A stretch of 64,000 nt of DNA from Christiangramia salexigens (GTDB taxonomy: Bacteria; Bacteroidota; Bacteroidia; Flavobacteriales; Flavobacteriaceae): NCBI RefSeq assembly GCF_001889005.1, contig NZ_CP018153.1, positions 1,460,501-1,524,500 on the forward strand, read 5' to 3'. How positions within the stretch are numbered: position 1 is the stretch's first letter; each line of letters opens with the position of its first letter. This document shows, piece by piece, positions 16,556 through 25,283 of this stretch. Below the pieces are notes generated by a model. It searched no databases and had not been told where the DNA came from. It saw nothing but the letters and a program-made list of their open reading frames with translations. The position numbers and the translations under genes are program-made.

Positions 16556-19024
16556 TTACTCAAAATTCCTCATAAATTTTCTCCAAGAGGTTTTCAACTG
16601 TGATAACCTGGTAGGAGCAGCTCCATAATAACCTTTCGCATATCGATTATATCCGTAGCCATACCCATAGCCATACCCGTATCCATAGCCATACCCATAT
16701 TTTGCTCTGTGTACAAAGTGGTTTAATACGAAACTTATATTTCTAACCTCACCTTTATGATATTTTTCATTAATAGTTTCAAGCATACCTCTTTTAGTAT
16801 AATCCTGTCTAACCAAATACAAAGTGGCGTCGGCAAATTTAACCAAGTTTAAAGCATCAGCTACCATTCCAATAGGAGGTGTATCCATTATGATATAATC
16901 ATATTCACTCTTTAACCTCTCAATCAATTTATCCATCTTCCCAGTCATAAGGAGTTCTGAGGGATTGGGAGGAACCGGTCCTGAAGTTATAACATCTAAA
17001 TATGGTATTTTACTTCGCTGAATAATTTCTTGCTCGTTTGCCTGATCAATTAAATAATTTACTATTCCTAGGTCATTATTCAATTCAAAATCATCAAAAA
17101 TCTTTGGTTTTCTTAAGTCAACCCCTACTAAGACAGTTTTCTTTTCACTTAAAGCAAATACTGTAGCCAAATTCATGGCGCAAAATGTTTTACCTTCACC
17201 GGAAACGGAGGAAGTTATCATAACAGTTTTTGATCCCGTAACTCCCTGCCTTTTGTACATGAATTGCAAACTAGACCTAAGCCCCCTAAAACTTTCTGCG
17301 ATGGATGACTTAGGTGAATAAAATACTGCAAGGTTAGATTCTAACTTGCTTCTACCTATCAAACCCAAAATAGGAACGGGTGACAACCTATTAATTTCCT
17401 GAGCATTATGGATATTTGTATTCAGAAATACCAACAAAAAGACAAAAGTTAAAGGTATCATCCCTCCCACCAAGGTTGCCATTACATAATTTAACTGGGT
17501 ATCCGGACCAATTTGGCCCCCACCGACATCTTTCGCTATATCTATCACCAAAACGTCGCTAACATTTGCCGCTTTGATAAGACCGGCTTCACTTCGTTTT
17601 TCCAAGAACATATTATAGGTCCTTTCATTAATAGCATACTTTCTTTGAATTTTGAGAAGATCTTGTTCTTCTTGAGGAAGCTTCCGAACTTCAGATTCAA
17701 GTTTAGCGATTCTTGAATTAATATCAACAAGCTCAGTACTGAGTAAACTTTTTGAACTACTTATATTCTCTAAAAGAATAGATTTTATAGAATTAATTTT
17801 CCGGTCAATATCGTCAAATACGGGAGAATTTTCTTTAAGCGAATATTGATAATTACTGCGTTCTTCTGCTAACTGCAGTATTTTCTGTACTCCGGTTGAA
17901 ATACTTCCTTCCTCTATACCAGCAACCGTAGGTGCAGGTACATTCGAATAATCATTTCTTGTTTGCAAATAATTCTCAAGGTTCTTATAATAACTTAATT
18001 GTCTTCTTATCTGTTCTTTTCTTAAATCAAGATCAGACAAACGATTGGATAACTCTCCACTCTCTGCAGAAATATCCATAATTGAATTTTCATTTCTAAA
18101 TTCATTTAGTTCACTTTCTACTTCTTTTAATTGAGTTGCTTGAACTGCCAGACTACTATCAATAAACCGAATAGTTTTAGTAGCGAAAAGATTTTTTCTA
18201 TCCAGCATGTTCTCACTTAGAATTCGAACTGAACCATTTAAATAATCTACAATTCTTGCTTTATTTAATCCTGTTTGACTTAAATTAAGGACGGATGAAC
18301 CTTGAGATGCAGGTGAAATACTTACATTACGATACTTACCAACAGCAGCGTTGAAAGGTGAAAAATTTATATAATAAACTTTACCAACCTTCAAAGGTTG
18401 CTTAGATCTCTTTAAGTACCCCGAAAAAAATGGTAAATTAATATTTTCACCAATTTTAAAATTCCTACTAAAACTTCTAGCCTCTACAAGTCTGTTATCA
18501 ACTTCCTTTGAATAGTAATTGGTACGACTGAGATTTTGTGGTACTTCCGCTTCTATGTTAAAGGTTATCTCATCAACCATTTTAATTTTCATTGTGACAT
18601 TATGAGCTTGATAAGCATTCGTATCTGCAACTACCATAAAAGGTGTCTTACCATAGGCATCCACTTTCTGATATTCGCCTTGCACGAGATAATTGATGTA
18701 AAACTGCAATTTCTCTACAACTTCCTCATTATGCGACCTTGAACGCAAAATTGTCATTGCCGTATTCACCTTATCAGAAGTCCCCCCCCAATTAAATGTC
18801 AAACTAGTATTTGATGTAAAGAATGGATTTTGATCATCTTTAATTGAAATAGTGTTCCCTAATCTGTATACAGGGAGCTTCCTAACATTGTTGTAATAAG
18901 CTACAGCAAGACTGATCCCAACTGAAAGTAATATTAATTTCCAGTAACTAATTACCTTTAATATAAACCCCTTAAAATCAAAAGTTGAGCCTACGTCAGA
19001 AATATGATCATCTTCGTGCGCCAT
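16556..19024 (-). CDS. wzc: Wzc-type polysaccharide co-polymerase and tyrosine autokinase
   Basis: An 822-residue PCP-2a/BY-kinase. A first membrane segment lies at about 29-43, a large periplasmic part with coiled coils spans 290-345 and 400-480, and the second membrane segment is at 513-535. The cytoplasmic kinase has Walker A SSVSGEGKT at 605-613, Walker A' VLVGVDLRKPK at 631-641 and Walker B YIIMDTPP at 710-717. The Tyr-rich tail has eight consecutive Tyr-Gly units plus four more Tyr. Autophosphorylation of such a tail controls oligomer state and chain length. It follows wza by 3 bp. No low-molecular-weight tyrosine phosphatase (Wzb) is present in the window. Confidence 0.95.
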   Translation of the reverse strand: MAHEDDHISDVGSTFDFKGFILKVISYWKLILLSVGISLAVAYYNNVRKLPVYRLGNTISIKDDQNPFFTSNTSLTFNWGGTSDKVNTAMTILRSRSHNEEVVEKLQFYINYLVQGEYQKVDAYGKTPFMVVADTNAYQAHNVTMKIKMVDEITFNIEAEVPQNLSRTNYYSKEVDNRLVEARSFSRNFKIGENINLPFFSGYLKRSKQPLKVGKVYYINFSPFNAAVGKYRNVSISPASQGSSVLNLSQTGLNKARIVDYLNGSVRILSENMLDRKNLFATKTIRFIDSSLAVQATQLKEVESELNEFRNENSIMDISAESGELSNRLSDLDLRKEQIRRQLSYYKNLENYLQTRNDYSNVPAPTVAGIEEGSISTGVQKILQLAEERSNYQYSLKENSPVFDDIDRKINSIKSILLENISSSKSLLSTELVDINSRIAKLESEVRKLPQEEQDLLKIQRKYAINERTYNMFLEKRSEAGLIKAANVSDVLVIDIAKDVGGGQIGPDTQLNYVMATLVGGMIPLTFVFLLVFLNTNIHNAQEINRLSPVPILGLIGRSKLESNLAVFYSPKSSIAESFRGLRSSLQFMYKRQGVTGSKTVMITSSVSGEGKTFCAMNLATVFALSEKKTVLVGVDLRKPKIFDDFELNNDLGIVNYLIDQANEQEIIQRSKIPYLDVITSGPVPPNPSELLMTGKMDKLIERLKSEYDYIIMDTPPIGMVADALNLVKFADATLYLVRQDYTKRGMLETINEKYHKGEVRNISFVLNHFVHRAKYGYGYGYGYGYGYGYGYNRYAKGYYGAAPTRLSQLKTSWRKFMRNFE
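16649..16699 (-). repeat. Tyr-Gly codon microsatellite in the Wzc tail
   Basis: Seventeen codons alternating TAT/TAC and GGN encode eight Tyr-Gly units and a final Tyr. At the DNA level the unit is 6 bp, with a partly conserved 12-bp superunit (ATAGCCATACCC on the plus strand). Such tracts are prone to slippage in steps of 6 bp, which would keep frame and change the number of phosphorylatable tyrosines. Confidence 0.85.
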
Positions 19025-19027
19025 AAA

Positions 19028-19816
19028 TTACCGTGTAAAAATTACGATCATTGAAGCTGCCAAGGCAACAAGACCAGTTACCGTCCTAAAAAGCTCCAAC
19101 CCTGTAGTACCTATCCCCAACGCTTTTTGAGGCAAGGGGTTAACAACTATCATGTCATTAGGCTGAATATAATAATAAGGACTACTTAATGCATCTATAT
19201 TAGTGACATCTATTATATGAACTTCCTCTCCCTGGGGATATTGTCTTATGATCTGTACATTTTCGCGATCACCGTAATCCTGAATTCCACCTGCGTTGGC
19301 GATAGCCTCCATAATAGTCACCTGATCCTTATAGATCACCTGACTTCCCTGCCCTATCTCCCCCAGTGTAGTATAACGAATTCCGGCAAGTTTAACGGTC
19401 ACGAATATATTGGCTTCCTTCTTAAAGTATTCTTCGAGAAGTTTCTTTTCAATTTTCTCCCTAACTTCTTTTTCGGTAAAACCCAGAACATTGATCTCAC
19501 CCATGGTAGGCACACGGATGTTTCCGTGTTCATCTACAGTAAAACCATCAAAATAAACAGACTCTTCAGTAGTAGCATTTGGATTTTCACTGCCGATAGG
19601 ATTGAACATTCCAACGATATCCTGATCAAGAGCTTTTACACGAATACTTAAAAGATCACCTACCTGGATACGATAGGGCTTTCGTAATCTTTGGACCTGG
19701 ATAATGCTGTCAACTTGCTCTTCATGTTCCTGTAAATAAGACATTTGCTTTGTAGAGACACAAGACGTTAAGGCAAGTATTGCAGCGAATAAAAACAAGA
19801 AGGATTTAAATCGCAT
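19028..19816 (-). CDS. wza: Wza-type polysaccharide export lipoprotein
   Basis: An outer-membrane polysaccharide export protein. The signal MRFKSFLFLFAAILALTSC ends in a lipobox (LTSC), so it is a lipoprotein. Next come the PES domain (YRIQVGDLLSIRVKALDQD near residues 50-70) and an SLBB-type region (TTLGEIGQGSQVIY, then IMEAIANAGGI). A C-terminal hydrophobic helix of about 20 residues could cross the outer membrane. I chose the ATG at 19816 because the signal peptide begins there; a GTG at 19828 would add four residues. It is the first gene of the cluster, 3 bp ahead of wzc. Confidence 0.92.
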   Translation of the reverse strand: MRFKSFLFLFAAILALTSCVSTKQMSYLQEHEEQVDSIIQVQRLRKPYRIQVGDLLSIRVKALDQDIVGMFNPIGSENPNATTEESVYFDGFTVDEHGNIRVPTMGEINVLGFTEKEVREKIEKKLLEEYFKKEANIFVTVKLAGIRYTTLGEIGQGSQVIYKDQVTIMEAIANAGGIQDYGDRENVQIIRQYPQGEEVHIIDVTNIDALSSPYYYIQPNDMIVVNPLPQKALGIGTTGLELFRTVTGLVALAASMIVIFTR

Positions 19817-19838
19817 AGAGGACTTCACATAGTTTTAA

Positions 19839-19846
19839 CAAATATA
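19839..19846 (-). promoter_or_regulatory. Candidate -7 box (TATATTTG) for the polysaccharide cluster
   Basis: The minus strand reads TATATTTG 23 bp upstream of the wza ATG, an exact match to the Bacteroidota TAnnTTTG element. No TTG is found at the expected -33 spacing, so support is moderate. Confidence 0.4.
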
Positions 19847-20048
19847 GTTTTTACGGGCTAATAATAAAATAAAGTCGAGAAAATCTGTGTTTTTCATAAG
19901 GTTAAAGTTTAAAGATGCTGGTCGCATGTGGTTGGTAATGGGTTGTGGATTGTGAGTTCTGAATATTGAGTTCGTGGTTGCGGGTTATAAGTTGCTCGTT
20001 AATTACTTATCATAAATAAATTGATAAAATCCAGGTTTACATACGAGA
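19847..20048. other. Intergenic stretch without a recognisable gene
   Basis: This is part of the 394-bp gap between wza and the ABC-F gene. The plus strand is unusually rich in G and T between about 19915 and 19995 (runs such as GGTTGGTAATGGGTTGTGG). I see no open frame of note, no RNA gene and no clear terminator. The rest of the gap is taken up by a palindromic repeat copy. Confidence 0.5.
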
Positions 20049-20121
20049 AGATTTCTCCCTACAATCGAAATGACTATTCAACCCATAGTCATCTCGAAGA
20101 AGCGCAGCGACTGAGAAATCT
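20049..20121 (-). repeat. Single inverted copy of the dispersed palindromic repeat
   Basis: Outer arms AGATTTCTC and GAGAAATCT and inner arms TCGAAATGACT / AGTCATCTCGA form an imperfect hairpin. It is the same element as in the array at 29538-30555 but in the opposite orientation: here the long GACTGAGAAATCT arm lies on the right. Confidence 0.85.
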
Positions 20122-20210
20122 CAATTATCCTTTATCAATTATCAATGGATAATTCCAAGTTCGTACTTTTGACCTCAGAACGGATAACATACAACCGACA
20201 ACATATAATA

Positions 20211-22082
20211 ATGAATTACCTTTCAGTAGAAAATATAGCAAAATCATACGGAGAACGGGAGCTCTTCAATAATATAAGCTTTGGTATCAACAAGGATCAG
20301 AAGGTGGGCTTCGTAGCAAAGAACGGCACCGGAAAATCCAGTTTACTTAATATTCTAGCAGGATCTGACTCTCCCGACGAAGGACAGGTTATTTACCGAA
20401 ATGACATTAGAACAGCCTTTCTGTCTCAGGAACCCGATCTTGACCAAGATCTTACTATCGAACAGACTATATTTTCCAGTGATAACCCAACTCTGAAAGT
20501 CGTAGCTCAATATGAAAAGGCAATGGAGAATCCGGAAGACGCCGATAAGCTTCAGGAGGCCATGGATGCCATGGAAAGACATAATGCCTGGGATTTTGAA
20601 ACCGAATACAAGCAGATCCTTTTCAAGCTAAATCTTGAAGATCTTCACGCAGTTGTTAAAAACCTTTCTGGCGGGCAAAAAAAGCGACTGGCATTAGCCA
20701 GAATGCTGCTTAAAAAACCTGATTTCATCATTCTGGATGAGCCTACAAACCACCTGGATCTGGATATGATAGAATGGCTGGAAGAGTATTTTAAGAAACA
20801 GGATTTCACCATTTTCATGGTCACTCACGACCGCTACTTTCTGGAAAGGGTCTGTAATGAGATCATTGAACTTGAGGATGGAAAACTCTACACCTATAAA
20901 GGAAACTACTCCTATTATCTGGATAAGAAAGAGGAAAGACATCAGCTGGAACAAACTAATACAGAAAAAGCCCAGCAACTTTACAAAAAGGAATTGGAAT
21001 GGATGCGACGGCAGCCAAAAGCCCGTACCACAAAATCCAAATCACGGATAGATGATTTTCACGATATCAAACACCGGGCAAGTCAGCGCAGACTGGATCA
21101 TAAAGTTCAGCTGGAGCTAAATATGGAGAGGCTCGGAAGCAAGATCGTGGAAATACATAATCTCGGAAAAGAACTCGGTGGAAAAAATCTGATCCATAAT
21201 TTCAGCTATAATTTCAAAAGAGGTGAGCGCCTTGGAATTATTGGAAGAAACGGGACCGGGAAATCGACTTTTTTAAATATGCTTACCGGAACTATGGAAC
21301 CGGACCAGGGAAAGATCGTTATTGGGGAAACGGTAAAATTTGGATACTATACTCAAAAAGGGATCAAGATCAAACCGGGACAAAAAGTAGTTGAAGTCAT
21401 AAAAGAATTTGGGGATTATATTCCTTTAAAAAAGGGACGTCAGATCTCAGCAGAGCAACTACTTGAACGCTTTCTCTTTGACAGGAAAAAACAATATGAT
21501 TTTGTAGAAAAATTAAGTGGTGGGGAAAAGAAAAGACTATATCTCTGTACGGTCTTAATTCAGAATCCTAACTTCCTGATCCTGGATGAGCCTACAAATG
21601 ATCTTGATGTACTTACGCTGAACGTATTAGAGAACTTTTTACTGGATTTTCCGGGATGTGTGATCGTGGTCTCTCACGACAGATATTTTATGGACAAGAT
21701 CGTAGATCACCTTTTTGTCTTTAAAGGAGCCGGAGAAGTTCAGGATTTTCCTGGAAATTATACAGATTTCAGGGAGTATGAAGCCTCAAAACCGAAGGAA
21801 AATAATTCGACTGAAAAAGCCGACACCAGGAAAGAAAAAAAGGAGTTCAAGTCCAGCAGTTCCGGTCCGGCCTTGAGCTATGCAGAGAAAAAGGAGTACA
21901 ATAAACTGGAAAAGGAAATCGCGAAACTGGAAACCAAAAAAGAGAAAATTCAGCAGAAATTCCTTGAGGACCTCAGCGGCGACGAGATAGATAAAACTTC
22001 TCAGGAACTAAAAGAAGTTGAAAACGAAATTGAATCCAAAACCGAGCGCTGGTTCGAGCTGATGGAGAAGTTAGAATCGTAG
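20211..22082 (+). CDS. ABC-F family ATPase (Uup-like)
   Basis: A soluble protein of 623 residues with two ATPase domains and no membrane segment. In the first, AKNGTGKS lies at 36-43, followed by LSGGQKKRLALARMLL and ILDEPTNHLDLDMIEWLE. In the second are GRNGTGKST, LSGGEKKRLYL and ILDEPTNDLD. The inter-domain linker is basic (WMRRQPKARTTKSKSR), and a C-terminal coiled coil (about 550-623) is the Uup-type DNA/RNA-binding tail. ABC-F proteins act on ribosomes or, for Uup, in DNA/ribosome maintenance. I place the start at the ATG at 20211 (MNYLSVEN), since the 22 residues encoded upstream are not part of the family. Confidence 0.93.
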   Translation: MNYLSVENIAKSYGERELFNNISFGINKDQKVGFVAKNGTGKSSLLNILAGSDSPDEGQVIYRNDIRTAFLSQEPDLDQDLTIEQTIFSSDNPTLKVVAQYEKAMENPEDADKLQEAMDAMERHNAWDFETEYKQILFKLNLEDLHAVVKNLSGGQKKRLALARMLLKKPDFIILDEPTNHLDLDMIEWLEEYFKKQDFTIFMVTHDRYFLERVCNEIIELEDGKLYTYKGNYSYYLDKKEERHQLEQTNTEKAQQLYKKELEWMRRQPKARTTKSKSRIDDFHDIKHRASQRRLDHKVQLELNMERLGSKIVEIHNLGKELGGKNLIHNFSYNFKRGERLGIIGRNGTGKSTFLNMLTGTMEPDQGKIVIGETVKFGYYTQKGIKIKPGQKVVEVIKEFGDYIPLKKGRQISAEQLLERFLFDRKKQYDFVEKLSGGEKKRLYLCTVLIQNPNFLILDEPTNDLDVLTLNVLENFLLDFPGCVIVVSHDRYFMDKIVDHLFVFKGAGEVQDFPGNYTDFREYEASKPKENNSTEKADTRKEKKEFKSSSSGPALSYAEKKEYNKLEKEIAKLETKKEKIQQKFLEDLSGDEIDKTSQELKEVENEIESKTERWFELMEKLES

Positions 22083-22111
22083 TTGAATGTTGTTTGATTT
22101 GTTATCGGTAA

Positions 22112-22133
22112 TCTGTTGTCTGTCGGCTGTTAA
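22112..22133. repeat. Left imperfect inverted repeat flanking the four-helix-bundle pseudogene
   Basis: Reads TCTGTTGTCTGTCGGCTGTT then AA. It matches the reverse complement of 22530-22551 at 17 of 22 positions by hand alignment. It lies 12 bp upstream of the pseudogene ATG. Confidence 0.5.
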
Positions 22134-22145
22134 AATTTAAAAATA

Positions 22146-22496
22146 ATGAAGAGCTACAAGGATCTGGACATCTATAATATGGCATTTGAATAAGCAATTG
22201 AAGTTCATAAACTTTCATTGAAGCTGCCAAAGTTTGAATTATACGAGCAGGGAAGTCAAATTCCCAGATCTTCCAAGAGTATTAAAGATAATATTATCGA
22301 AGGTTATGGTAGACGTACTTACAGACAGGATTTTATTAAGTATCTGATTTATTCACATGCTTCACTCCTGGAGTGCTTATCCCAATTAGAAATGATAGAT
22401 CAACTTTATGACATTCCCGAAGTAAAAGATCTTATGGTAAAGTATGATATTCCTGGAGCCAAATTAAATTCATTTATTCGTTACTTGGAAAAATAA
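22146..22496 (+). pseudogene. Four-helix-bundle (S23/IVS-type) protein gene with an in-frame stop
   Basis: From the ATG at 22146 the frame reads MKSYKDLDIYNMAFE, then a TAA stop at codon 16 (22191-22193), and then continues in the same frame as AIEVHKLSLKLPKFELYEQG and on to the normal end at 22496, 116 codons in all. The whole is a full-length four-helix-bundle protein of the family first found in 23S rRNA intervening sequences, including the conserved IPRSSKSIKDNIIEGYGRR segment. A single T-to-A change (TTA to TAA) would explain the break. A shorter product from TTG at 22218 is possible but would lose helix 1. Imperfect inverted repeats flank the gene on both sides. Confidence 0.85.
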
Positions 22497-22529
22497 TGGA
22501 AGTAATTATTACTTTGAACTGTTAACGAC

Positions 22530-22551
22530 TTAACAGAAAACAGAGAACAGG
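22530..22551. repeat. Right imperfect inverted repeat flanking the four-helix-bundle pseudogene
   Basis: Reads TTAACAGAAAACAGAGAACA then GG, the partner of 22112-22133. It lies 33 bp after the pseudogene stop codon. Confidence 0.5.
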
Positions 22552-22638
22552 CAACTGAAATGCTTTTACTATTAAAATTCCATTCTTTACTTTCCACTTT
22601 CCTCAATAACGCATAACAGAAAACCAACAACACTTCAA

Positions 22639-23415
22639 ATGTTTTTTCAGCTCAAATCATACCTACGCTTCCTCCTAAAAAGCCAAAACCAACACGGACT
22701 CCACTCCCCTTTTGTATATGACCTGGTGACAAAATGCTTTTATGATAAAAAAGAGCATCCGGAATATGAGCTTTTAAAAAATTACAGGAATAACATGTTG
22801 AAGAGTCAGGAAAAAATTGAAGTGACCGATTTCGGAGCCGGGAGCAGGGTTTTCAACTCTAATCTTCGCCCGGTAAGAGATATTGCAAAAAATGCAGGCA
22901 TCAATTACAAAAGAAGCAAACTGCTGCTTCGGCTTACCAAATATCTGGATATTAATAATGCATTGGAACTCGGTACGTCCCTTGGCCTGGCTTCTTCCGC
23001 AATAGGCGCAAATAGAACTACGAGTCTTACCACAATAGAAGGTTGCAGGGAGACCGCGACTATCGCAAGCAGGCAATTCAAAAAATACGAGCTAAATAAC
23101 ATCGAGCTTAAAACAGAACCCTTCGGGAGCGTGCTGGATGAACTATTAAAAGACAACCCTAAATTCGACCTTATCTATTTTGATGGCAATCATCAGAAAA
23201 CTTCAACTTTAGAATATTTTGAATTGCTGCTCCCTACAGCGCATAATGATTCCGTATTTATTTTTGATGATATTTATTGGTCACCGGAAATGAAAGAGGC
23301 CTGGGAGGAAATAATAGCTCACCCACAGGTTCAGGTAAGTATAGATACCTTTCACTGGGGCATTATCTTTTTCAGAAAGCAACAAGCTAAACAGCATTTT
23401 AAAATCCGTTTGTAA
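22639..23415 (+). CDS. Class I SAM-dependent methyltransferase (O-methyltransferase-like)
   Basis: A 258-residue protein. The N-terminal part ([18 protein letters not shown] at about residues 20-37) is a conserved flavobacterial signature; the SAM-binding fold follows with [16 protein letters not shown] at 109-124, the acidic TTIEGC strand near 133 and [11 protein letters not shown] near 175, which resembles the catechol-O-methyltransferase-like group. [16 protein letters not shown] near 214 may supply metal ligands. The substrate is unknown. It stands alone between the four-helix-bundle remnant and the LolD-like gene, 43 bp upstream of the latter, so the two could be co-transcribed. Confidence 0.75.
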   Translation: MFFQLKSYLRFLLKSQNQHGLHSPFVYDLVTKCFYDKKEHPEYELLKNYRNNMLKSQEKIEVTDFGAGSRVFNSNLRPVRDIAKNAGINYKRSKLLLRLTKYLDINNALELGTSLGLASSAIGANRTTSLTTIEGCRETATIASRQFKKYELNNIELKTEPFGSVLDELLKDNPKFDLIYFDGNHQKTSTLEYFELLLPTAHNDSVFIFDDIYWSPEMKEAWEEIIAHPQVQVSIDTFHWGIIFFRKQQAKQHFKIRL

Positions 23416-23458
23416 CAAAAAAACTAACTTCACGTCTTACAGGAGAAATTCAATTTCT

Positions 23459-24154
23459 ATGAGCAAAGTAATCGAGATCCGTGATATTAAAAGAGATTTC
23501 CCTCTGGGTGAAGAGATCGTTAAGGTTTTAAAAGGAATAGATCTGGATATCGATCGCGGGGAATATGTTGCTTTTATGGGACCTTCGGGCTCAGGAAAGT
23601 CAACACTTATGAACTTACTCGGTTGCCTTGACACTCCCACTTCCGGCTCCTATATTTTAAATGGTAAAGACGTGAGCAAAATGAGCGAAGATGAACTGGC
23701 GGAGATCAGAAATAAGGAAATAGGATTCGTATTTCAAACCTTCAACCTTCTTCCACGTACCACCGCCCTGGATAATGTTGCCTTGCCAATGATATACGCA
23801 GGCGCTTCTAAGAGTGAAAGGATCGAAAGAGCCACAGAAGTTTTAAAAAGCGTAGGTCTGGGAGACAGGATGGATCACAAACCCAATCAGCTTTCAGGAG
23901 GGCAAAGACAGCGTGTGGCTGTTGGAAGAGCACTTGTAAATAAACCTTCTATTATTCTGGCAGATGAACCTACCGGAAACCTGGATTCAAAAACCTCGGT
24001 AGAGATCATGAAACTTTTTGATGATATACATGCTGCAGGAAACACGGTGATTCTTGTTACTCATGAAGAGGATATCGCCAAACATGCTCATAGGATAATT
24101 AGACTTATGGATGGGATGATAGAAAGTGATGAGCGAAAAACGGTTACCGCTTAA
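23459..24154 (+). CDS. ABC transporter ATPase of the LolD/MacB family
   Basis: A 231-residue ATPase: Walker [10 protein letters not shown] at 41-49, Q-loop in [12 protein letters not shown] near 96, signature [15 protein letters not shown] near 143, Walker [16 protein letters not shown] and the H-loop in VTHEED. The [20 protein letters not shown] stretch is typical of the lipoprotein-release (LolD), MacB and FtsE-like class that works with FtsX-type permeases. No permease gene is adjacent, so the partner must be encoded elsewhere. A run AGGAG (23441-23445) 13 bp before the ATG is one of the few Shine-Dalgarno-like sequences in the window. Confidence 0.92.
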   Translation: MSKVIEIRDIKRDFPLGEEIVKVLKGIDLDIDRGEYVAFMGPSGSGKSTLMNLLGCLDTPTSGSYILNGKDVSKMSEDELAEIRNKEIGFVFQTFNLLPRTTALDNVALPMIYAGASKSERIERATEVLKSVGLGDRMDHKPNQLSGGQRQRVAVGRALVNKPSIILADEPTGNLDSKTSVEIMKLFDDIHAAGNTVILVTHEEDIAKHAHRIIRLMDGMIESDERKTVTA

Positions 24155-24229
24155 CCTGCATTTTCATTACTTATTTTCTATCCTGAAATTCTACAATTTT
24201 TCTTACCTTGTATTTATAAATAACTATCA

Positions 24230-24409
24230 ATGATCGATTTAGACCAGGAAACCTGGATTTATCTTGCCATAATAGCAGTATTCCTTATTTATTTTATCTG
24301 GAGCTCCAGACGAGCTAAAAACCTTCGTAAGCAACGCAAGAATCGCAATTTCAGGAGAAGATATCTTGAAAGAAAACAGGAAGAAGAAAGCAAGTCCGTT
24401 TCCAAATAA
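24230..24409 (+). CDS. Small single-pass membrane protein
   Basis: A 59-codon frame starting at ATG 24230 and ending in TAA. Residues 9-24 (WIYLAIIAVFLIYFIW) form one clear membrane segment preceded by an acidic N-terminus and followed by a strongly basic tail (about 16 Lys/Arg in 30 residues), then a final acidic-polar end. The positive-inside rule places the tail in the cytoplasm, where it could contact nucleic acid, ribosome or phospholipid. I do not recognise a named family. It sits 75 bp after the LolD-like gene in the same direction. Length, start and charge pattern make it a real gene in my judgement, but it is not proved. Confidence 0.6.
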   Translation: MIDLDQETWIYLAIIAVFLIYFIWSSRRAKNLRKQRKNRNFRRRYLERKQEEESKSVSK

Positions 24410-24558
24410 TTTTCTCCCTTATTCTCGACCAGTTTTTTAGATGCTGCTTTAATCTTTGTAACTTTAGGCCACTTAAAAAAGGCATGATGATGAGCTGCAA
24501 TTTTCAATAGATTATTCGCTCACTACATCTGACCTCTGAAAAAATATATTTTTAACAG

Positions 24559-25131
24559 ATGAAAATTTATACAAAAACAGGTGATAAAGGGACAACCTCG
24601 CTATTTGGAGGTACAAGAGTTCCTAAACACCATGTTAGAATAGAAAGCTACGGAACGGTAGACGAGCTCAATTCATATATAGGATTATTACGCGATCAGG
24701 ACACAGATTCCGAAACAAAACAATTGTTGATAGATATACAGGACAGACTATTTACAATTGGATCCATCCTTGCCACAGATCCCGAAAAGGCTACCCTAAA
24801 AAGCGGAAAATCCAGACTTAATATTCCGGAGCTTTCAGATAATGATGTTGAAAAACTGGAAAAGGCCATAGATAAAATGAATGAAGAGCTACCGGAAATG
24901 ACACATTTCATTTTACCCGGTGGTCACCAAAGCGTGTCATTCTGTCACATAGCAAGATGTGTTTGCCGCCGTGCCGAGCGACTTTCAACAGCATTATATG
25001 ACATTGAGGCTTTTGATGATAGAGTTCTCATCTACCTAAACCGACTTTCAGATTATTTATTTGTGCTGGCACGGAAGTTGTCTAAACAACTCCAGGCAGA
25101 AGAAATTCAATGGATTCCTAATAAAACCTGA
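24559..25131 (+). CDS. PduO-type ATP:cob(I)alamin adenosyltransferase
   Basis: A 190-residue enzyme that makes adenosylcobalamin from cob(I)alamin and ATP. The ATP-binding N-terminus MKIYTKTGDKGTTSLFGG is diagnostic, followed by ESYGTVDELNSYIGLLRD near residues 30-47 and the C-terminal CRRAERL and LNRLSDYLFVLAR helices of the PduO/MMAB family. It would supply the cofactor for the acyl-CoA mutase encoded at the right end of the window, together with MeaB (35134-36210). A 149-bp gap precedes it, without another visible gene. Confidence 0.95.
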   Translation: MKIYTKTGDKGTTSLFGGTRVPKHHVRIESYGTVDELNSYIGLLRDQDTDSETKQLLIDIQDRLFTIGSILATDPEKATLKSGKSRLNIPELSDNDVEKLEKAIDKMNEELPEMTHFILPGGHQSVSFCHIARCVCRRAERLSTALYDIEAFDDRVLIYLNRLSDYLFVLARKLSKQLQAEEIQWIPNKT

Positions 25132-25228
25132 AACCTCCAGAAAAGGAAAAATTTTCTTGTGAAATTCGCAAAGAATTTGAAAAATATTTACGTTCTTAAC
25201 ATTATTGACTAAATAATAGATTTTTTTC

Positions 25229-25258
25229 TTGGCTATTACGGTAAAAAAATTATTTTTG
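25229..25258 (+). promoter_or_regulatory. Bacteroidota-type promoter for the DUF2795 gene
   Basis: TTG at 25229-25231, then 19 bp, then TATTTTTG at 25251-25258. This agrees with the TTG-N19-21-TAnnTTTG consensus of the primary sigma factor of this phylum. The start codon is 25 bp further on. Confidence 0.65.
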
Positions 25259-25283
25259 CCAAAATTTAAAACCCGATTAATCA

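Noticed and set aside
16649..16699. Tyr-Gly tract as a sequencing artefact
   Set aside because: Codons vary between TAT/TAC and among GGN, frame is kept and a Tyr-rich tail is expected in BY-kinases.
19847..20048. Possible RNA gene in the G/T-rich intergenic stretch
   Set aside because: No promoter-terminator pair and no stable hairpin could be found by eye.
20145..20210. In-frame ATG upstream of the ABC-F gene, adding 22 residues
   Set aside because: The extra residues are not like any ABC-F N-terminus, and the family sequence begins at the ATG at 20211.
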